Source of the DNA: Nocardioides marinisabuli
Lineage (GTDB): Bacteria > Actinomycetota > Actinomycetes > Propionibacteriales > Nocardioidaceae
Assembly: GCF_013466785.1 (NCBI RefSeq)
Contig: NZ_CP059163.1
Span: 1,116,001-1,180,000 of the forward strand
DNA length: 64,000 nucleotides
Reading direction: 5' to 3'
Part shown: positions 18,807-27,206 of the stretch, in pieces
Numbering within the stretch: the first letter of the stretch is position 1
How the letters are laid out: every line of letters begins with the position of its first letter
The notes under the pieces: generated by a model
Databases searched by the model: none
What the model saw: only the letters and a program-made list of their open reading frames with translations
What the model was told of the DNA's origin: nothing
Made by a program: the position numbers and the translations under genes

Positions 18807-19297
18807 GCGCCCGGTCCCGGCGCCGGCAGGACCCGGCCCTCGGGCAGCGAGGTCCACCCTCGCTGACCCCGACGCGCCTGCGCGGCAGCCCGCACCAGCT
18901 CGTCGAGGCGGGGCCCCTCGACGGGCCAGATCTGGAACCGCTGCAGCATCTGGACCGCGCTCTCGGGGGCCCTCACGTCGTGCCGGACGACGACGGCGAG
19001 GTCGATGCCGCGCACGCGCAGCATCCGGCCCTCGAGGCAGAGCAGGACCGCGAGGTCCATCGAGATCTCCGTGAGCCCGGTCAGGTCCACCCCCACCACC
19101 TCGATCCACCCGGGGAGCCGCTGGTGCGCGCGGCGCAGCTGGCCCAGCAGGCTCTTCGGCGTCACCGCCGCGCCCAGGTGGGCGGCGAGGTCGAGCCACG
19201 CCGCACGGTCGGCCCGGTGGACGTAGGTCGGCACCGTCGGGTGCCGCAGCGCACGCCAGCGACGCCCTTCCGTCCGGACCTGGGTGCCGACGTTCAT
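18803..19297 (-). CDS. STAS-domain-like protein
   Basis: 164 residues from ATG 19297. The middle section (VEVVGVDLTGLTEISMDLAVLLCLEG reads as a strand, then LTGLTEISMDLAVLL, then a helix and RVRGIDLAVVV) has the strand-helix-strand order of STAS anti-anti-sigma domains, though the usual phosphorylated Ser in DSSG is replaced by EISMD. It may therefore be a non-phosphorylatable relative. It overlaps both neighbours by four bases (ATGA and GTGA), so it is strictly co-translated with PAP2 and DedA. Function unknown. Confidence 0.65.
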   Translation of the reverse strand: MNVGTQVRTEGRRWRALRHPTVPTYVHRADRAAWLDLAAHLGAAVTPKSLLGQLRRAHQRLPGWIEVVGVDLTGLTEISMDLAVLLCLEGRMLRVRGIDLAVVVRHDVRAPESAVQMLQRFQIWPVEGPRLDELVRAAAQARRGQRGWTSLPEGRVLPAPGPGA

Positions 19298-20073
19298 GCG
19301 TGCACGTCCTGGGCCGCCACCCGGACCGACGGGCTCGCGCCCAGTCGTGCGAGGGCCGAGACGCCCGGCCCTGGCAGCAGCCAGGCGGCGGCCCCGAGGA
19401 GCAGCGCAGCGACGAGACCGTCGAGCCACCAGTGGTTGGCGGTCACCACCACGACGAGGACGGTCACAGCCGCATGGAGCACCGCCACGGCGGCCAACGG
19501 TCGTGGCCCGGTCCGCACGAGGACCAACGCGATCAGCAGGGCCCACCCGATGTGCAGGCTGGGCATCGCCGCGTACTGGTTGGCGACCGCGGCGCTGGCA
19601 CCGTCGTAGGCGGAGGGCCCCCAGACCGCCATCGTGTCGACGAATCCCCACTCCGGGAACATGCGCGGCGGCGCCAGCGGGAAGGCCACGTGGAGCACCA
19701 GCCCCAGGAAGGTCAGGGTCGCGAGCAGGTTGCGCGCCCAGGCGTACTCGGCCCGGGGCCGGGCCAGGAAGCCCCAGACCAGGAAGACGACCATCACCGG
19801 GAAGTGCAGTCCGACGTAGTAGTGGTTGGCGGCGACCAGCAGGTCCGGGACCCCGAGCAGCGCCCCCTGCAGCTGCGCCTCGGAGGGCAGCCCGAGCACA
19901 CCCTCCACCCTGCGGACGAGGTCGGCGTTGCTCCGGGCCGTGTGCTCCTGGCCCTCGAGGGAGACACGACCGAGGTTGTAGAGGACGAACAGGACGCCCA
20001 CGACGGCGGCCTCGACAGCGAGTCGAGCCAGGAGGCCCAGGCGACGTCTGGCCGTGGTCGGGTGGTGGGACAT
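19294..20073 (-). CDS. PAP2-family phosphatase / inositolphosphotransferase-like membrane protein
   Basis: 259 residues from ATG 20073, preceded by AGGAGG; an upstream start would include untranslatable linker sequence. About six helices. The PAP2_3 motifs are FPLAPPRMFPEWGFVDT, then AAMPSLHIGWALL (catalytic Ser-Leu-His) and VTANHWWLDGLVAALLLG (His...Asp). Members dephosphorylate lipid phosphates or move phosphoinositol head groups on the outer membrane face. First gene of the PAP2-STAS-DedA run. Confidence 0.9.
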   Translation of the reverse strand: MSHHPTTARRRLGLLARLAVEAAVVGVLFVLYNLGRVSLEGQEHTARSNADLVRRVEGVLGLPSEAQLQGALLGVPDLLVAANHYYVGLHFPVMVVFLVWGFLARPRAEYAWARNLLATLTFLGLVLHVAFPLAPPRMFPEWGFVDTMAVWGPSAYDGASAAVANQYAAMPSLHIGWALLIALVLVRTGPRPLAAVAVLHAAVTVLVVVVTANHWWLDGLVAALLLGAAAWLLPGPGVSALARLGASPSVRVAAQDVHA

Positions 20074-20119
20074 CCGGTTCCTCCTGGGGTCCGGGCGAGG
20101 ACGGGCGGGCAGGCGCGAG

Positions 20120-20150
20120 GCCCGGCCGCACGGGAACCGTGCGGCCGGGC
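20120..20150 (-). terminator. Hairpin downstream of MMPL gene
   Basis: A 14-base perfect stem (20120-20133 with 20137-20150; core CCCGGCCGCACGG) closes a three-base GAA loop, eight bases past the MMPL stop on the minus strand. It separates MMPL from the PAP2 operon. Confidence 0.7.
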
Positions 20151-20157
20151 TCGGCAC

Positions 20158-22389
20158 TCAGCCGACAGGCTGCGGCACCTGGTCGCCGTCGGAGGTCGGG
20201 TCCTCGGCGCCCGCGGCGGGCTCGGCCGGGTGGTCCCGCTCGAGCTTGGCGCCCTCGATGTCGACGTCCGGCAGGATGCGGTCGAGCCACGACGGCAGGT
20301 ACCAGGCCTTGTCGCCCAGCAGCGCCATCACGGCCGGGACCATGGTCATCCGCACCACGAAGGCGTCGATGAGCACACCGAAGGCCAGCGCGAAGCCGAT
20401 CGACTTGATGGTCGCGTCGTCACCGAGGATGAAGCCGGCGAAGACGGAGGCCATGATCAGCGCGGCCGCCGTGACCACCCGGGCGCCGTGGCGGAAGCCG
20501 CCGACGATCGACTCGCGCGGCGAGGCCCCGTGCACGTAGTCCTCGCGCATCCGGCTGACGAGGAACACCTCGTAGTCCATCGCGAGACCGAAGAGCAGGC
20601 CCACGAGGAGGATGGGCAGGAAGCTGATGATCGGCCCGGTCGACTCCACGCCGATCAGCTCGGCGAGCCAGCCCCACTGGAAGACCGCCACCAGCGCGCC
20701 GAAGGTGGCCGCCAGGCTGAGCAGGAACCCGGCGGTGGCCTTGAGCGGCACCAGGATGGAGCGGAAGGCGACGGTGAGCAGCACCAGCGAGAGGCCGACG
20801 ACCACGATCAGGAAGAGCGGCAGGGCGCCGGTCAGCTTGTCGGAGATGTCGATGCCCAGCGCGGTGTTGCCGGTCACGTAGATCTCGCCGCCCGTCGCCT
20901 CGGCGACCTCGGGCTGCAGGTCGCGGATCGACCCGACCAGGTCCTTGGTCGCACTGTCGGCCGGGCCGCTCTCGGGGAACACGGTGATGATCGCGGTGTC
21001 ACCGGCCGGGTTGAGCGTCGCGGGCGCGACACCGGCCACGTCGTCGAGCCCGCTCAGGGCCTCGACGGTGGTGTCGGCCGCCTCCTGCACACCACCGGTC
21101 CCGGCGCCGTCGACCACGACGGTCAGCGGCCCGTTGAAGCCCGGGCCGAACCCGTCGGCGAGGAGGTCGTAGGCCTGGCGCTGGGTGGTCTCGGAGCTCA
21201 GGTTGCCCTCGTCGGGCAGGCCCAGCTCGAGGTCGAGCGCCGGCACGGCGAGGATGCCGGTGCCGATCACGGCGGCGAGCAGGAACGCGGCAGGACGCTT
21301 GGTGACGAGCTTGGCCCAGCGGGTGCCGGTCGACTCGTTGGAGGCCAGGCGCGCCTGGCGGCCCTTGAGCCCCGGGACGGGGTACTTGTTGAACGACCGA
21401 CCGGCGAAGCCGAGCAGCGCGGGCACCAGGGTGAGCGCGACCAGGACGGCGACACCGACCATGCCGGCAGCCACGAGACCCATCGTGGTCAGGAACGGGA
21501 TGCCGACGACCGTGAGACCGGCGAGCGCGATCATCACCGTGGCACCGGCGAAGACCACCGCGCTGCCGGCGGTGCCGACGGACATGCCGGCGGACTCGTG
21601 CGGGTCCATGCCCTCGGCCAGGTGCTGCTTGTGGCGGATGGAGATGAACAGCGCGTAGTCGATGCCGACCGCCAGCCCGACCATCAGGCCCAGGGTGGGC
21701 GCGGTGCTCGTCAGGTCGACCACGGCCGAGAGGGCCAGGGTGCCGGCCATGCCGACGCCGACGCCGATGAGCGCGGTGAGCAGGGGCAGCCCGGCCGCCA
21801 CCAGCGAGCCGAAGGTCACCGCGAGCACGAGCATCGCGACGAGCACGCCGATTGCCTCGGCTGCGGACTGGTGGGCCTCGGCCTGGGTGGCCTCGCCACC
21901 CACCTCGACCTGGAGCCCGGCGGCCTCGGCTGCCTCACCACTGTCGAGCAGACCCTCCCGGGCCTCCTCGGTGATGGCGTCGACGGCGACCGCGTAGGAG
22001 ACGGTCGCGTAGGCGACCGTGCCGTCCGGCGAGACCGACTGGCTCTCGAACGGGTCCGACACCGCCGCGACCTGGGCGGCCTGGCCGACGGCAGCGAGCG
22101 ACTCCTCGATGGCGGTCCGGTTCTGGGGGTCGCTCACCTGCTCGCCGTCCGGGGCCGCGAAGACGACCCGGGCGGTCGCTCCACCCGCGGCGCCCTGCGG
22201 GAAGCGGTCCTGCAGCAGCTCGGTGGCGGTCACGGACTCCACGCCGGGGATGGTCAGCTGGGCGTCGGCGTTCTTGCTGAACGCGCCGGCCAGTCCGCCG
22301 GCGGCGACCAGCACGAGCAGCCAGGCCGCGAGCACCAGCCTGCGGCGCTCGAACGCGAAGCGTCCGATGCGGTAGAGGAGTGAAGCCAT
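20158..22389 (-). CDS. MMPL/RND-family transporter
   Basis: 743 residues, about 12 helices in two repeats. Each repeat begins with one helix and an extracellular domain (SKNADAQLTIPGVESVTATELL; GLPDEGNLSSETTQRQAYDLLADGFG), followed by five helices. The proton-relay Asp-Tyr pairs are visible in both halves, VGIDYALFISIRHK and LAMDYEVFLVSRMREDY. MMPL pumps export lipids or drugs using the proton gradient. ATG 22389 has AGGAGA upstream. A divergent TetR gene with palindromic operators in the gap indicates induction by a substrate. C-terminal tail is acidic (AEPAAGAEDPTSDGD). Confidence 0.93.
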   Translation of the reverse strand: MASLLYRIGRFAFERRRLVLAAWLLVLVAAGGLAGAFSKNADAQLTIPGVESVTATELLQDRFPQGAAGGATARVVFAAPDGEQVSDPQNRTAIEESLAAVGQAAQVAAVSDPFESQSVSPDGTVAYATVSYAVAVDAITEEAREGLLDSGEAAEAAGLQVEVGGEATQAEAHQSAAEAIGVLVAMLVLAVTFGSLVAAGLPLLTALIGVGVGMAGTLALSAVVDLTSTAPTLGLMVGLAVGIDYALFISIRHKQHLAEGMDPHESAGMSVGTAGSAVVFAGATVMIALAGLTVVGIPFLTTMGLVAAGMVGVAVLVALTLVPALLGFAGRSFNKYPVPGLKGRQARLASNESTGTRWAKLVTKRPAAFLLAAVIGTGILAVPALDLELGLPDEGNLSSETTQRQAYDLLADGFGPGFNGPLTVVVDGAGTGGVQEAADTTVEALSGLDDVAGVAPATLNPAGDTAIITVFPESGPADSATKDLVGSIRDLQPEVAEATGGEIYVTGNTALGIDISDKLTGALPLFLIVVVGLSLVLLTVAFRSILVPLKATAGFLLSLAATFGALVAVFQWGWLAELIGVESTGPIISFLPILLVGLLFGLAMDYEVFLVSRMREDYVHGASPRESIVGGFRHGARVVTAAALIMASVFAGFILGDDATIKSIGFALAFGVLIDAFVVRMTMVPAVMALLGDKAWYLPSWLDRILPDVDIEGAKLERDHPAEPAAGAEDPTSDGDQVPQPVG

Positions 22390-22447
22390 GGGAGTCGTCT
22401 CCTGACGAGGATGAGGTGGACTCGATCTGACCGATCGACAAGTAGAG

Positions 22448-22544
22448 AGTGACACCGTCACTTGCCGATCGTCAAGTTATCGACTTGTCGCTCGTACAGA
22501 TTTTGCTGTCCGGTCAGCCAGTCCCGCCCTTGTCGATCGACAAG
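22448..22544. promoter_or_regulatory. Cluster of TetR-type operators between MMPL and tetR
   Basis: The 200-base divergent gap holds a perfect 16-base palindrome CTTGTCGATCGACAAG (22529-22544). It also holds an inverted repeat CAAGT-TATCG-ACTTG (22472-22486), an inverted repeat AGTGAC-ACC-GTCACT (22448-22462), and a half-site CGATCGACAAG at 22432-22442. The repeated core CGACAAGT suggests cooperative binding by the adjacent regulator. Confidence 0.72.
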
Positions 22545-22589
22545 TGGTTTCGCTTGTGTGTCACCTCTGTGGACGGCTAACCTCGCCCC

Positions 22590-23198
22590 ATGCCGTCCCC
22601 AGCGATCTCCTCCCACCAGCCCGGTACACCGGCTGGACCGAGCCAGCGGTTCGTCGACGCGGCCCTGGACCTGTTCCTCGAGCACGGGTACAACGGCACC
22701 TCGCTCGCGATGATCGGCGACCGGTTGGGGGTCAGCAAGGCCGCGGTGACCTACCACTTCCGGTCCAAGGAGGAGCTCCTGGCCGCCGTGGTGGGGCCCG
22801 CGTTCACGGACCTCGCCCAGCTCCTGGACGAGGTGGAGGCGGTGCGGCGCGAGAGTGCGCGGCGACGCGAGGCGTTGCACGCCTACATCGACTACCTGAT
22901 CCGTCAGCGTCAGGTCGCGGCGTGGCTGAGCCGCGACGTGGCCGCGATGACGCACCCGGTGGTCGTGGAGCCGGCCATGGCTCTCAGCGGCCGCATCGAC
23001 GCACTGCTGGTCGCGGACCGCGACGAGCCCCTCGGCCGGATCTGGGGCGCCGCCATCACGCAGGCCCTGACCGGCCCCATCCTCAGCGAGATCCCGGTCA
23101 GCGACGACGAGCTGCGACTGCAGCTGGAGGGCATCGGCGAGACCCTCCTCCGTGGCTACCAGACCGCACGCCGCCGGGCCGCGGAGCCGACGGACTGA
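22590..23198 (+). CDS. TetR-family regulator of MMPL transporter
   Basis: 202 residues. The HTH is ALDLFLEHGYNGTSLAMIGDRLGVSKAAVTYHFRSKEEL, recognised by the segment GTSLAMIGDRLGVSKAAVTY. The C-terminal domain has LHAYIDYLIRQRQVAAWLSRD. ATG 22590. Being divergent from the MMPL pump with palindromes between them, it is very probably the pump's repressor. Ligand unknown. The 3' end meets the alarmone synthetase gene tail to tail. Confidence 0.9.
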   Translation: MPSPAISSHQPGTPAGPSQRFVDAALDLFLEHGYNGTSLAMIGDRLGVSKAAVTYHFRSKEELLAAVVGPAFTDLAQLLDEVEAVRRESARRREALHAYIDYLIRQRQVAAWLSRDVAAMTHPVVVEPAMALSGRIDALLVADRDEPLGRIWGAAITQALTGPILSEIPVSDDELRLQLEGIGETLLRGYQTARRRAAEPTD

Positions 23199-23223
23199 CT
23201 GACGAGGACGCTGTTCCCCGCGG

Positions 23224-23877
23224 TCAGGGAGCGTCGCCCTCGCGAGCGAGCACCTCGGCGTGCAGGCGCTCCATGTGCTCATCGAGCCGGCCGGCCATCT
23301 CGGCGGCGTCGAGCAGGTCTCCTGCGAGCCGGGGCGGGACGGCGCGGTGGTAGCGGTAGTGGATCTTGTGCTCGAGGCTCGCCCAGAAGTCCATGGCGAC
23401 CGTGCGGATCTGCACCTCGACGAGCACGAGCTCGACGCGGTCGGACAGGTGGACCGGGATGCGGACCACCAGGTTCAGGCTCCGGTAGCCGTTGGACTTC
23501 GGTTCGGCGATGTAGTCGCGCGCCCGGACCAGCTCGACGTCCGGCTGCCCGGTCACCATCTCCATGACGGTGTAGGCGTCGGAGATGAAGCTGCACACGA
23601 TCCGGATGCCGGCGATGTCGAAGATGCCGTCCCGCACCGCCTCGAGGGTGGGTGGGCAGTCGATGCGCAGCGCCTTCTCGCGGATGTTCTCCAGCGACTT
23701 CAGTCGTGAGCTCACGTGCTCGATCGGGCAGTACCGGTCGGCCAGCGTGAGCTCCTCGCGGAGGATGTTGATCTTCGTCATCATCTCGTCGAGGCCGAAC
23801 TTGTAGGCCATCAGGAAGCGGGTGAGCTCCGGCGTGACCGGGCCTCGGAACGGGTCGTCGGCAGGCAGCGCCCTCAG
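23224..23877 (-). CDS. GTP pyrophosphokinase-like small alarmone synthetase
   Basis: About 217 residues. The RelA/SpoT synthetase core is complete: SSRLKSLENIREKALR, DIAGIRIVCSFISDAYTVM, YIAEPKSNGYRSLNLVVRIP, and VEVQIRTVAMDFWASLEHKIHYR (catalytic Glu and ATP-binding residues). No hydrolase or TGS/ACT domains, so it is a stand-alone (p)ppGpp synthetase of the RelQ/YjbM type. The family N-terminus (DDPFR...LTRFLMAYKFGLDEMMTKI) begins right after the ABC permease stop. No ATG/GTG/TTG is in frame there. CTG 23877, overlapping the TGA by two bases, or CTG 23868, is the likely start. Confidence 0.85.
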   Translation of the reverse strand: MRALPADDPFRGPVTPELTRFLMAYKFGLDEMMTKINILREELTLADRYCPIEHVSSRLKSLENIREKALRIDCPPTLEAVRDGIFDIAGIRIVCSFISDAYTVMEMVTGQPDVELVRARDYIAEPKSNGYRSLNLVVRIPVHLSDRVELVLVEVQIRTVAMDFWASLEHKIHYRYHRAVPPRLAGDLLDAAEMAGRLDEHMERLHAEVLAREGDAP

Positions 23878-24719
23878 CCCCTCAGGTCGCGGCGGGCAAA
23901 GCCACGCTGACCGCCGACGAGGACGAGCGACGCCAGCGCGACGAGCACGAGGAGGTGGACCGGCTCTGCCCCGTTGGCGAGCGGGTCGCTGGAGTTGTAG
24001 TAGTACCAAGGACTCGTCCTGGCTCCCTCGGTCAACGAGTCGGAGAGCGGCAGGAAGCTGGCGAGCGCGAAGGAGAGACCACCCAGGCCGGCAGCGACCG
24101 CCGTGGTCAGCCGGGCACTTCCGCTCCAGGCACTCACCGCGAGGGCGACCGCCCCGAACAGCAGCCCCAGCGCTGCGACGTGCAGGCTGGCGCCCACGAT
24201 GCCGGCCACGTCCAGCCCCATGTCGCCGACGAGGTCACCGAGCAGCAGCCCGACGCCGACCGCGACCGAGGCCAGCACGACGTGGACAGCGGTGGCTGCG
24301 ACCTTCGCCCAGAGGAAGGCCGACCGAGGGACGGGTGCCGCCAGCAGCACGCCCAGGGTCTTCGACTCCTCCTCCCCGGCGACCGACTTCGCTGCGGAGA
24401 TCACCGCCACCGCGATGACCGCGGCGGGCGCCACCATCGACAGCATCTCGGCGTTGGCCCACCCGCTGGGGGTGGACATGTCGGCGCCCGCCAGGACGGT
24501 GACGAAGGCGTCGGGCAGCGAGTCCTGGATGTCGGCGAAGGTGTCCTTCAGGGAGGGCCACAGCGCGCCGACCAGCAGTCCCATGCCCAGCATCGCCGCC
24601 GAGACGGTGCCGAGCAGGGCCAGCTTGTCCCGGACCGCGTAGGAGGCGATGACGATGCCGGGGTTGCCGGCGGCACCGGCGCGCGTGGCGGGGGTGGGGG
24701 CGGTACGGGTGGTGCTCAT
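23874..24719 (-). CDS. ABC-2 type transporter permease B
   Basis: 281 residues, six helices. It is a paralogue of the next gene upstream: both carry AGEEE(S/R)KTLG(V/M)L in the second cytoplasmic loop, an SPWYYY/SPWFYY motif before the last helix, and end in RRDL(R/K)G. Bitopic ABC-2 permeases form the channel of exporters for drugs or lipids. ATG 24719 follows the upstream stop by five bases. The stop overlaps the start of the alarmone synthetase. Confidence 0.9.
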   Translation of the reverse strand: MSTTRTAPTPATRAGAAGNPGIVIASYAVRDKLALLGTVSAAMLGMGLLVGALWPSLKDTFADIQDSLPDAFVTVLAGADMSTPSGWANAEMLSMVAPAAVIAVAVISAAKSVAGEEESKTLGVLLAAPVPRSAFLWAKVAATAVHVVLASVAVGVGLLLGDLVGDMGLDVAGIVGASLHVAALGLLFGAVALAVSAWSGSARLTTAVAAGLGGLSFALASFLPLSDSLTEGARTSPWYYYNSSDPLANGAEPVHLLVLVALASLVLVGGQRGFARRDLRG

Positions 24720-24724
24720 GTCTC

Positions 24725-25501
24725 TCAGCCCTTCAGGTCACGGCGGTTGAAGGCCACGACGGCCACGGCGAACGCCGCTGCCGCGAGCCCGCACAGCACC
24801 AGGAGGTGGGTCGGGTCGAAGCCGTTGACGAGCGGCTCGCTGCCGGCGTAGTAGAACCAGGGGCTCAGCTCGGCCCAGGCATCGAGGTCGGCCAGCGGCA
24901 GCATGCTGTTGGCCAGGTAGGACGCGACCGCGATCCCGCCCGCCACGCCGGCCGCGACCGACGCCCGGCCCGTCACGGCCCCCGCAGCCATCGCCACGGC
25001 CCCGAACGCCAGGGCCAGGGCGCCGAGGTGGACCGCGGTGGCCACGACGTTGCCGGTCGACAGGCCGACGTCGAACCAGGCCGTCGCCGCCGAGGCTGCC
25101 AGGAGGAAGCCTCCGGTGGCGGCGCCCAGCGCGACGAGCAGGGCACCGGCCTTGCCGACCAGCACGCTGGTGCGGCTGACCGGGGTGCCCATCACCATGC
25201 CCAGGGTCTTGCGCTCCTCCTCACCCGCGGTGGCGGCGGCACCGGTCATCACCGCGAGAGCGACCAACGCCAGCGGAGCGATCAGGTTGAAGACCTCGCC
25301 GACGACGTACCCCCCGGGCGCGTCGCCACCCATGAAGCTCATCAGCTCCTCGGGGAAGTCCTTCGTCAGGTCGTCGAGCGTGTCGCTCATCCCCGAGTAG
25401 ACGCCCAGCGCGCCGATGGTCAGGATGCCGATCCCGATGCTCAGGGCCGCGACCGGCAGCGACCGCTCCCGCAGGTCCTTGACCAAGATCTCAGTAGACA
25501 T
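24725..25501 (-). CDS. ABC-2 type transporter permease A
   Basis: 258 residues, six helices, with TAGEEERKTLGMVMGTPVSR in the cytoplasmic loop and the C-terminal AFNRRDLKG. It overlaps the ATPase gene by 11 bases. Together with permease B it would form a heterodimeric membrane domain. The acidic extracytoplasmic loop (SDTLDDLTKDFPEELMSF) resembles permeases of multidrug-type exporters such as those near BcrA/NatA ATPases. Substrate unknown. Confidence 0.9.
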   Translation of the reverse strand: MSTEILVKDLRERSLPVAALSIGIGILTIGALGVYSGMSDTLDDLTKDFPEELMSFMGGDAPGGYVVGEVFNLIAPLALVALAVMTGAAATAGEEERKTLGMVMGTPVSRTSVLVGKAGALLVALGAATGGFLLAASAATAWFDVGLSTGNVVATAVHLGALALAFGAVAMAAGAVTGRASVAAGVAGGIAVASYLANSMLPLADLDAWAELSPWFYYAGSEPLVNGFDPTHLLVLCGLAAAAFAVAVVAFNRRDLKG

Positions 25502-26426
25502 CGGCGGGCTCCTCGTCCGAGCGCTCGTGCTGCGGCTGGGCGTCGCGGTAGTAGGCCAGGAAGATCTCCTCGAGGTCGGACTCCTTGCTGTGCAGGTTGA
25601 CGACCTCGTGCGTCATCGCGGCCTGGAGGAGGGAGTTGACCGACCCTTCGAAGGACACGTGCGCGATGCGGCCCTCGACCTCGGACGAGCGCACCCCCTC
25701 GACGCCGAGGAAGAGGTCGGAGGGCACGTCGTGCGCGAACTCGAAGTCGATGCGCCGGATGGCCTTGCGCTTGAGCTCGTCGACCCGTTCCACCACGACC
25801 AGACGGCCGTTGCGGATGATGCCGACGCGCTCGGCCACACGCTCGACCTCCGAGAGGGTGTGCGAGGAGAGGAAGACGGTGCGACCGTCGTCGCGCACCT
25901 CCTGCATCATCGAGTGGAACTCCTGCTGCACGAGCGGGTCGAGGCCGGCGTTCGGCTCGTCGAGGATCAGCAGGTCGGGCTTGTGCATGAACGCCTGGAT
26001 CAGCCCGATCTTCTGGCGGTTGCCGGTGGAGTACTCGCCGACCTTCTTCGACAGGTCCGCCTCGAGCCGCTCGGCGAGCTGGTCGACGTAGGACTGGTCC
26101 ACGCCGCCTCGGAGCCGGGCGAAGTACTGCAACGTCTGGTGCCCCGTCAGCTTGGGGTAGAGCGCCAGGTCACCAGGCAGGTAGCCCAGGTGCCGACGGA
26201 TCCGCACCGACTCCTCGCGGATGTCCATCCCGAGGATCCGGGCGGAACCGCTGGTGGCGCGGATCTGGTCGAGCAGGGTGCGCATGGTCGTGGACTTGCC
26301 GGCGCCGTTGGGCCCCAGGAAGCCGAAGATCTCTCCCCGTCGCACGTCCAGGTCGAGGTCCGCGAGGGCCGTGAAGTCGCCGTACTGCTTGGTGAGTCCA
26401 CGGGACTCGATGACGTGCTCACTCAT
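25491..26426 (-). CDS. ABC transporter ATP-binding protein
   Basis: 311 residues: one DrrA/BcrA-type nucleotide-binding domain plus a C-terminal extension. Walker A GPNGAGKST (about 38-46), Q-loop region LPGDLALYPKLT, signature YSTGNRQKIGL, Walker B LLILDEPNAGLD, and the switch His in LSSHTLSEVERV. The extension (KRKAIRRIDFEFAHDV onward) is typical of drug or peptide exporters. ATG 26426 with AGGAGA upstream. First gene of a four-gene run ATPase-permease-permease-alarmone synthetase, divergent from its TetR regulator. Confidence 0.95.
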   Translation of the reverse strand: MSEHVIESRGLTKQYGDFTALADLDLDVRRGEIFGFLGPNGAGKSTTMRTLLDQIRATSGSARILGMDIREESVRIRRHLGYLPGDLALYPKLTGHQTLQYFARLRGGVDQSYVDQLAERLEADLSKKVGEYSTGNRQKIGLIQAFMHKPDLLILDEPNAGLDPLVQQEFHSMMQEVRDDGRTVFLSSHTLSEVERVAERVGIIRNGRLVVVERVDELKRKAIRRIDFEFAHDVPSDLFLGVEGVRSSEVEGRIAHVSFEGSVNSLLQAAMTHEVVNLHSKESDLEEIFLAYYRDAQPQHERSDEEPADVY

Positions 26427-26479
26427 CAGACATCTCCTGGTGCGCTGGACCGGCCGGGGCCGCCTGCGAGGAGTTTAGG

Positions 26480-26492
26480 TGCAGTCACTGCA
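26480..26492. promoter_or_regulatory. TetR-type operator before ABC operon
   Basis: TGCAGT-C-ACTGCA, a perfect inverted repeat with six-base arms. A related AACTGCATGC lies 18 bases further on and CTGCACTG at 26522-26529. They sit in the 138-base divergent gap between the ABC ATPase and TetR genes. Confidence 0.65.
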
Positions 26493-26564
26493 TCAAAGCA
26501 ACAACTGCATGCGTAGACCACCTGCACTGTTGCGGACGATGACATCACTCCGCATACTTCGGCC

Positions 26565-27206
26565 ATGGACTCCGCAGTGGAACCGCCGGGCAGGCGCGAA
26601 CGGAAGAAGCGTCAGACGCGTCGCTCACTGCGCGACAACGCGCTGCGGCTCTTCGCCGAGCAGGGCTTCGAGCGCACGACGATCGCCCACATCACCGAGG
26701 CCGCCGACGTGGCGCCCCGCACCTTCTTCCTGCACTTCGCCTCGAAGGAGGACGTGCTCCTCGCCGACGCCCAGGAACGAGGCGCTGCCTTCGAGGCGGC
26801 CCTCGCGGCCCAGCCGGCCGATGCGACGCCGCTCGAGGCCGTCCGCGAGGCTCTGCGCGCACTGATGGGCAGCGAGGACCTCGACGCCGAGGAGCTGATG
26901 CTGCGGGCGCGGCTGATGGAGGAGGCCCCCTCGGTGCTGGCCCGCAACCTCGAGCAGTACACCGCGTTCGAGGACCTCATCAGCCGCGACGCCGCGCAGC
27001 GGCTGGGTCAGGACGCCTACCGCGACCGCTACCCCGCACTGCTCGGCGCGTCGGTCATGACCGGGCTGCGAGTGGCCATCTCGCTGTGGTACCGCCAGGG
27101 CGGCACGAGCGATCTGACCACGTACGTCGACGACGTGCTCGACGCGATCGGCTCCGGACTGGCACTGGCACCCCCAACGGGATTCGAACCCGTGCTACCG
27201 CCGTGA
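26565..27206 (+). CDS. TetR-family regulator of ABC exporter, 3' end inside tRNA-Glu antisense
   Basis: 213 residues. HTH domain RRSLRDNALRLFAEQGFERTTIAHITEAADVAPRTFFLHF, seen in the segment GFERTTIAHITEAADVAPR. It is divergent from the ABC exporter operon and is very probably its repressor. The last 14-15 residues (LAPPTGFEPVLPP) are the antisense reading of tRNA-Glu (27166-27241), so the gene's original C-terminus was probably replaced when its 3' end met the tRNA. No sign of damage to the ligand domain. Confidence 0.88.
   Translation: MDSAVEPPGRRERKKRQTRRSLRDNALRLFAEQGFERTTIAHITEAADVAPRTFFLHFASKEDVLLADAQERGAAFEAALAAQPADATPLEAVREALRALMGSEDLDAEELMLRARLMEEAPSVLARNLEQYTAFEDLISRDAAQRLGQDAYRDRYPALLGASVMTGLRVAISLWYRQGGTSDLTTYVDDVLDAIGSGLALAPPTGFEPVLPP

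Noticed and set aside
18225..19199. 324-residue version of the DedA protein
   Set aside because: The first 131 codons overlap the STAS gene in another frame and have an Arg/Gly/Pro composition typical of shadow frames.
19300..22383. 1027-residue open frame on the plus strand
   Set aside because: It is antisense to PAP2 and MMPL genes. Its composition is His/Gly/Arg/Asp-rich and it lacks helices or motifs.
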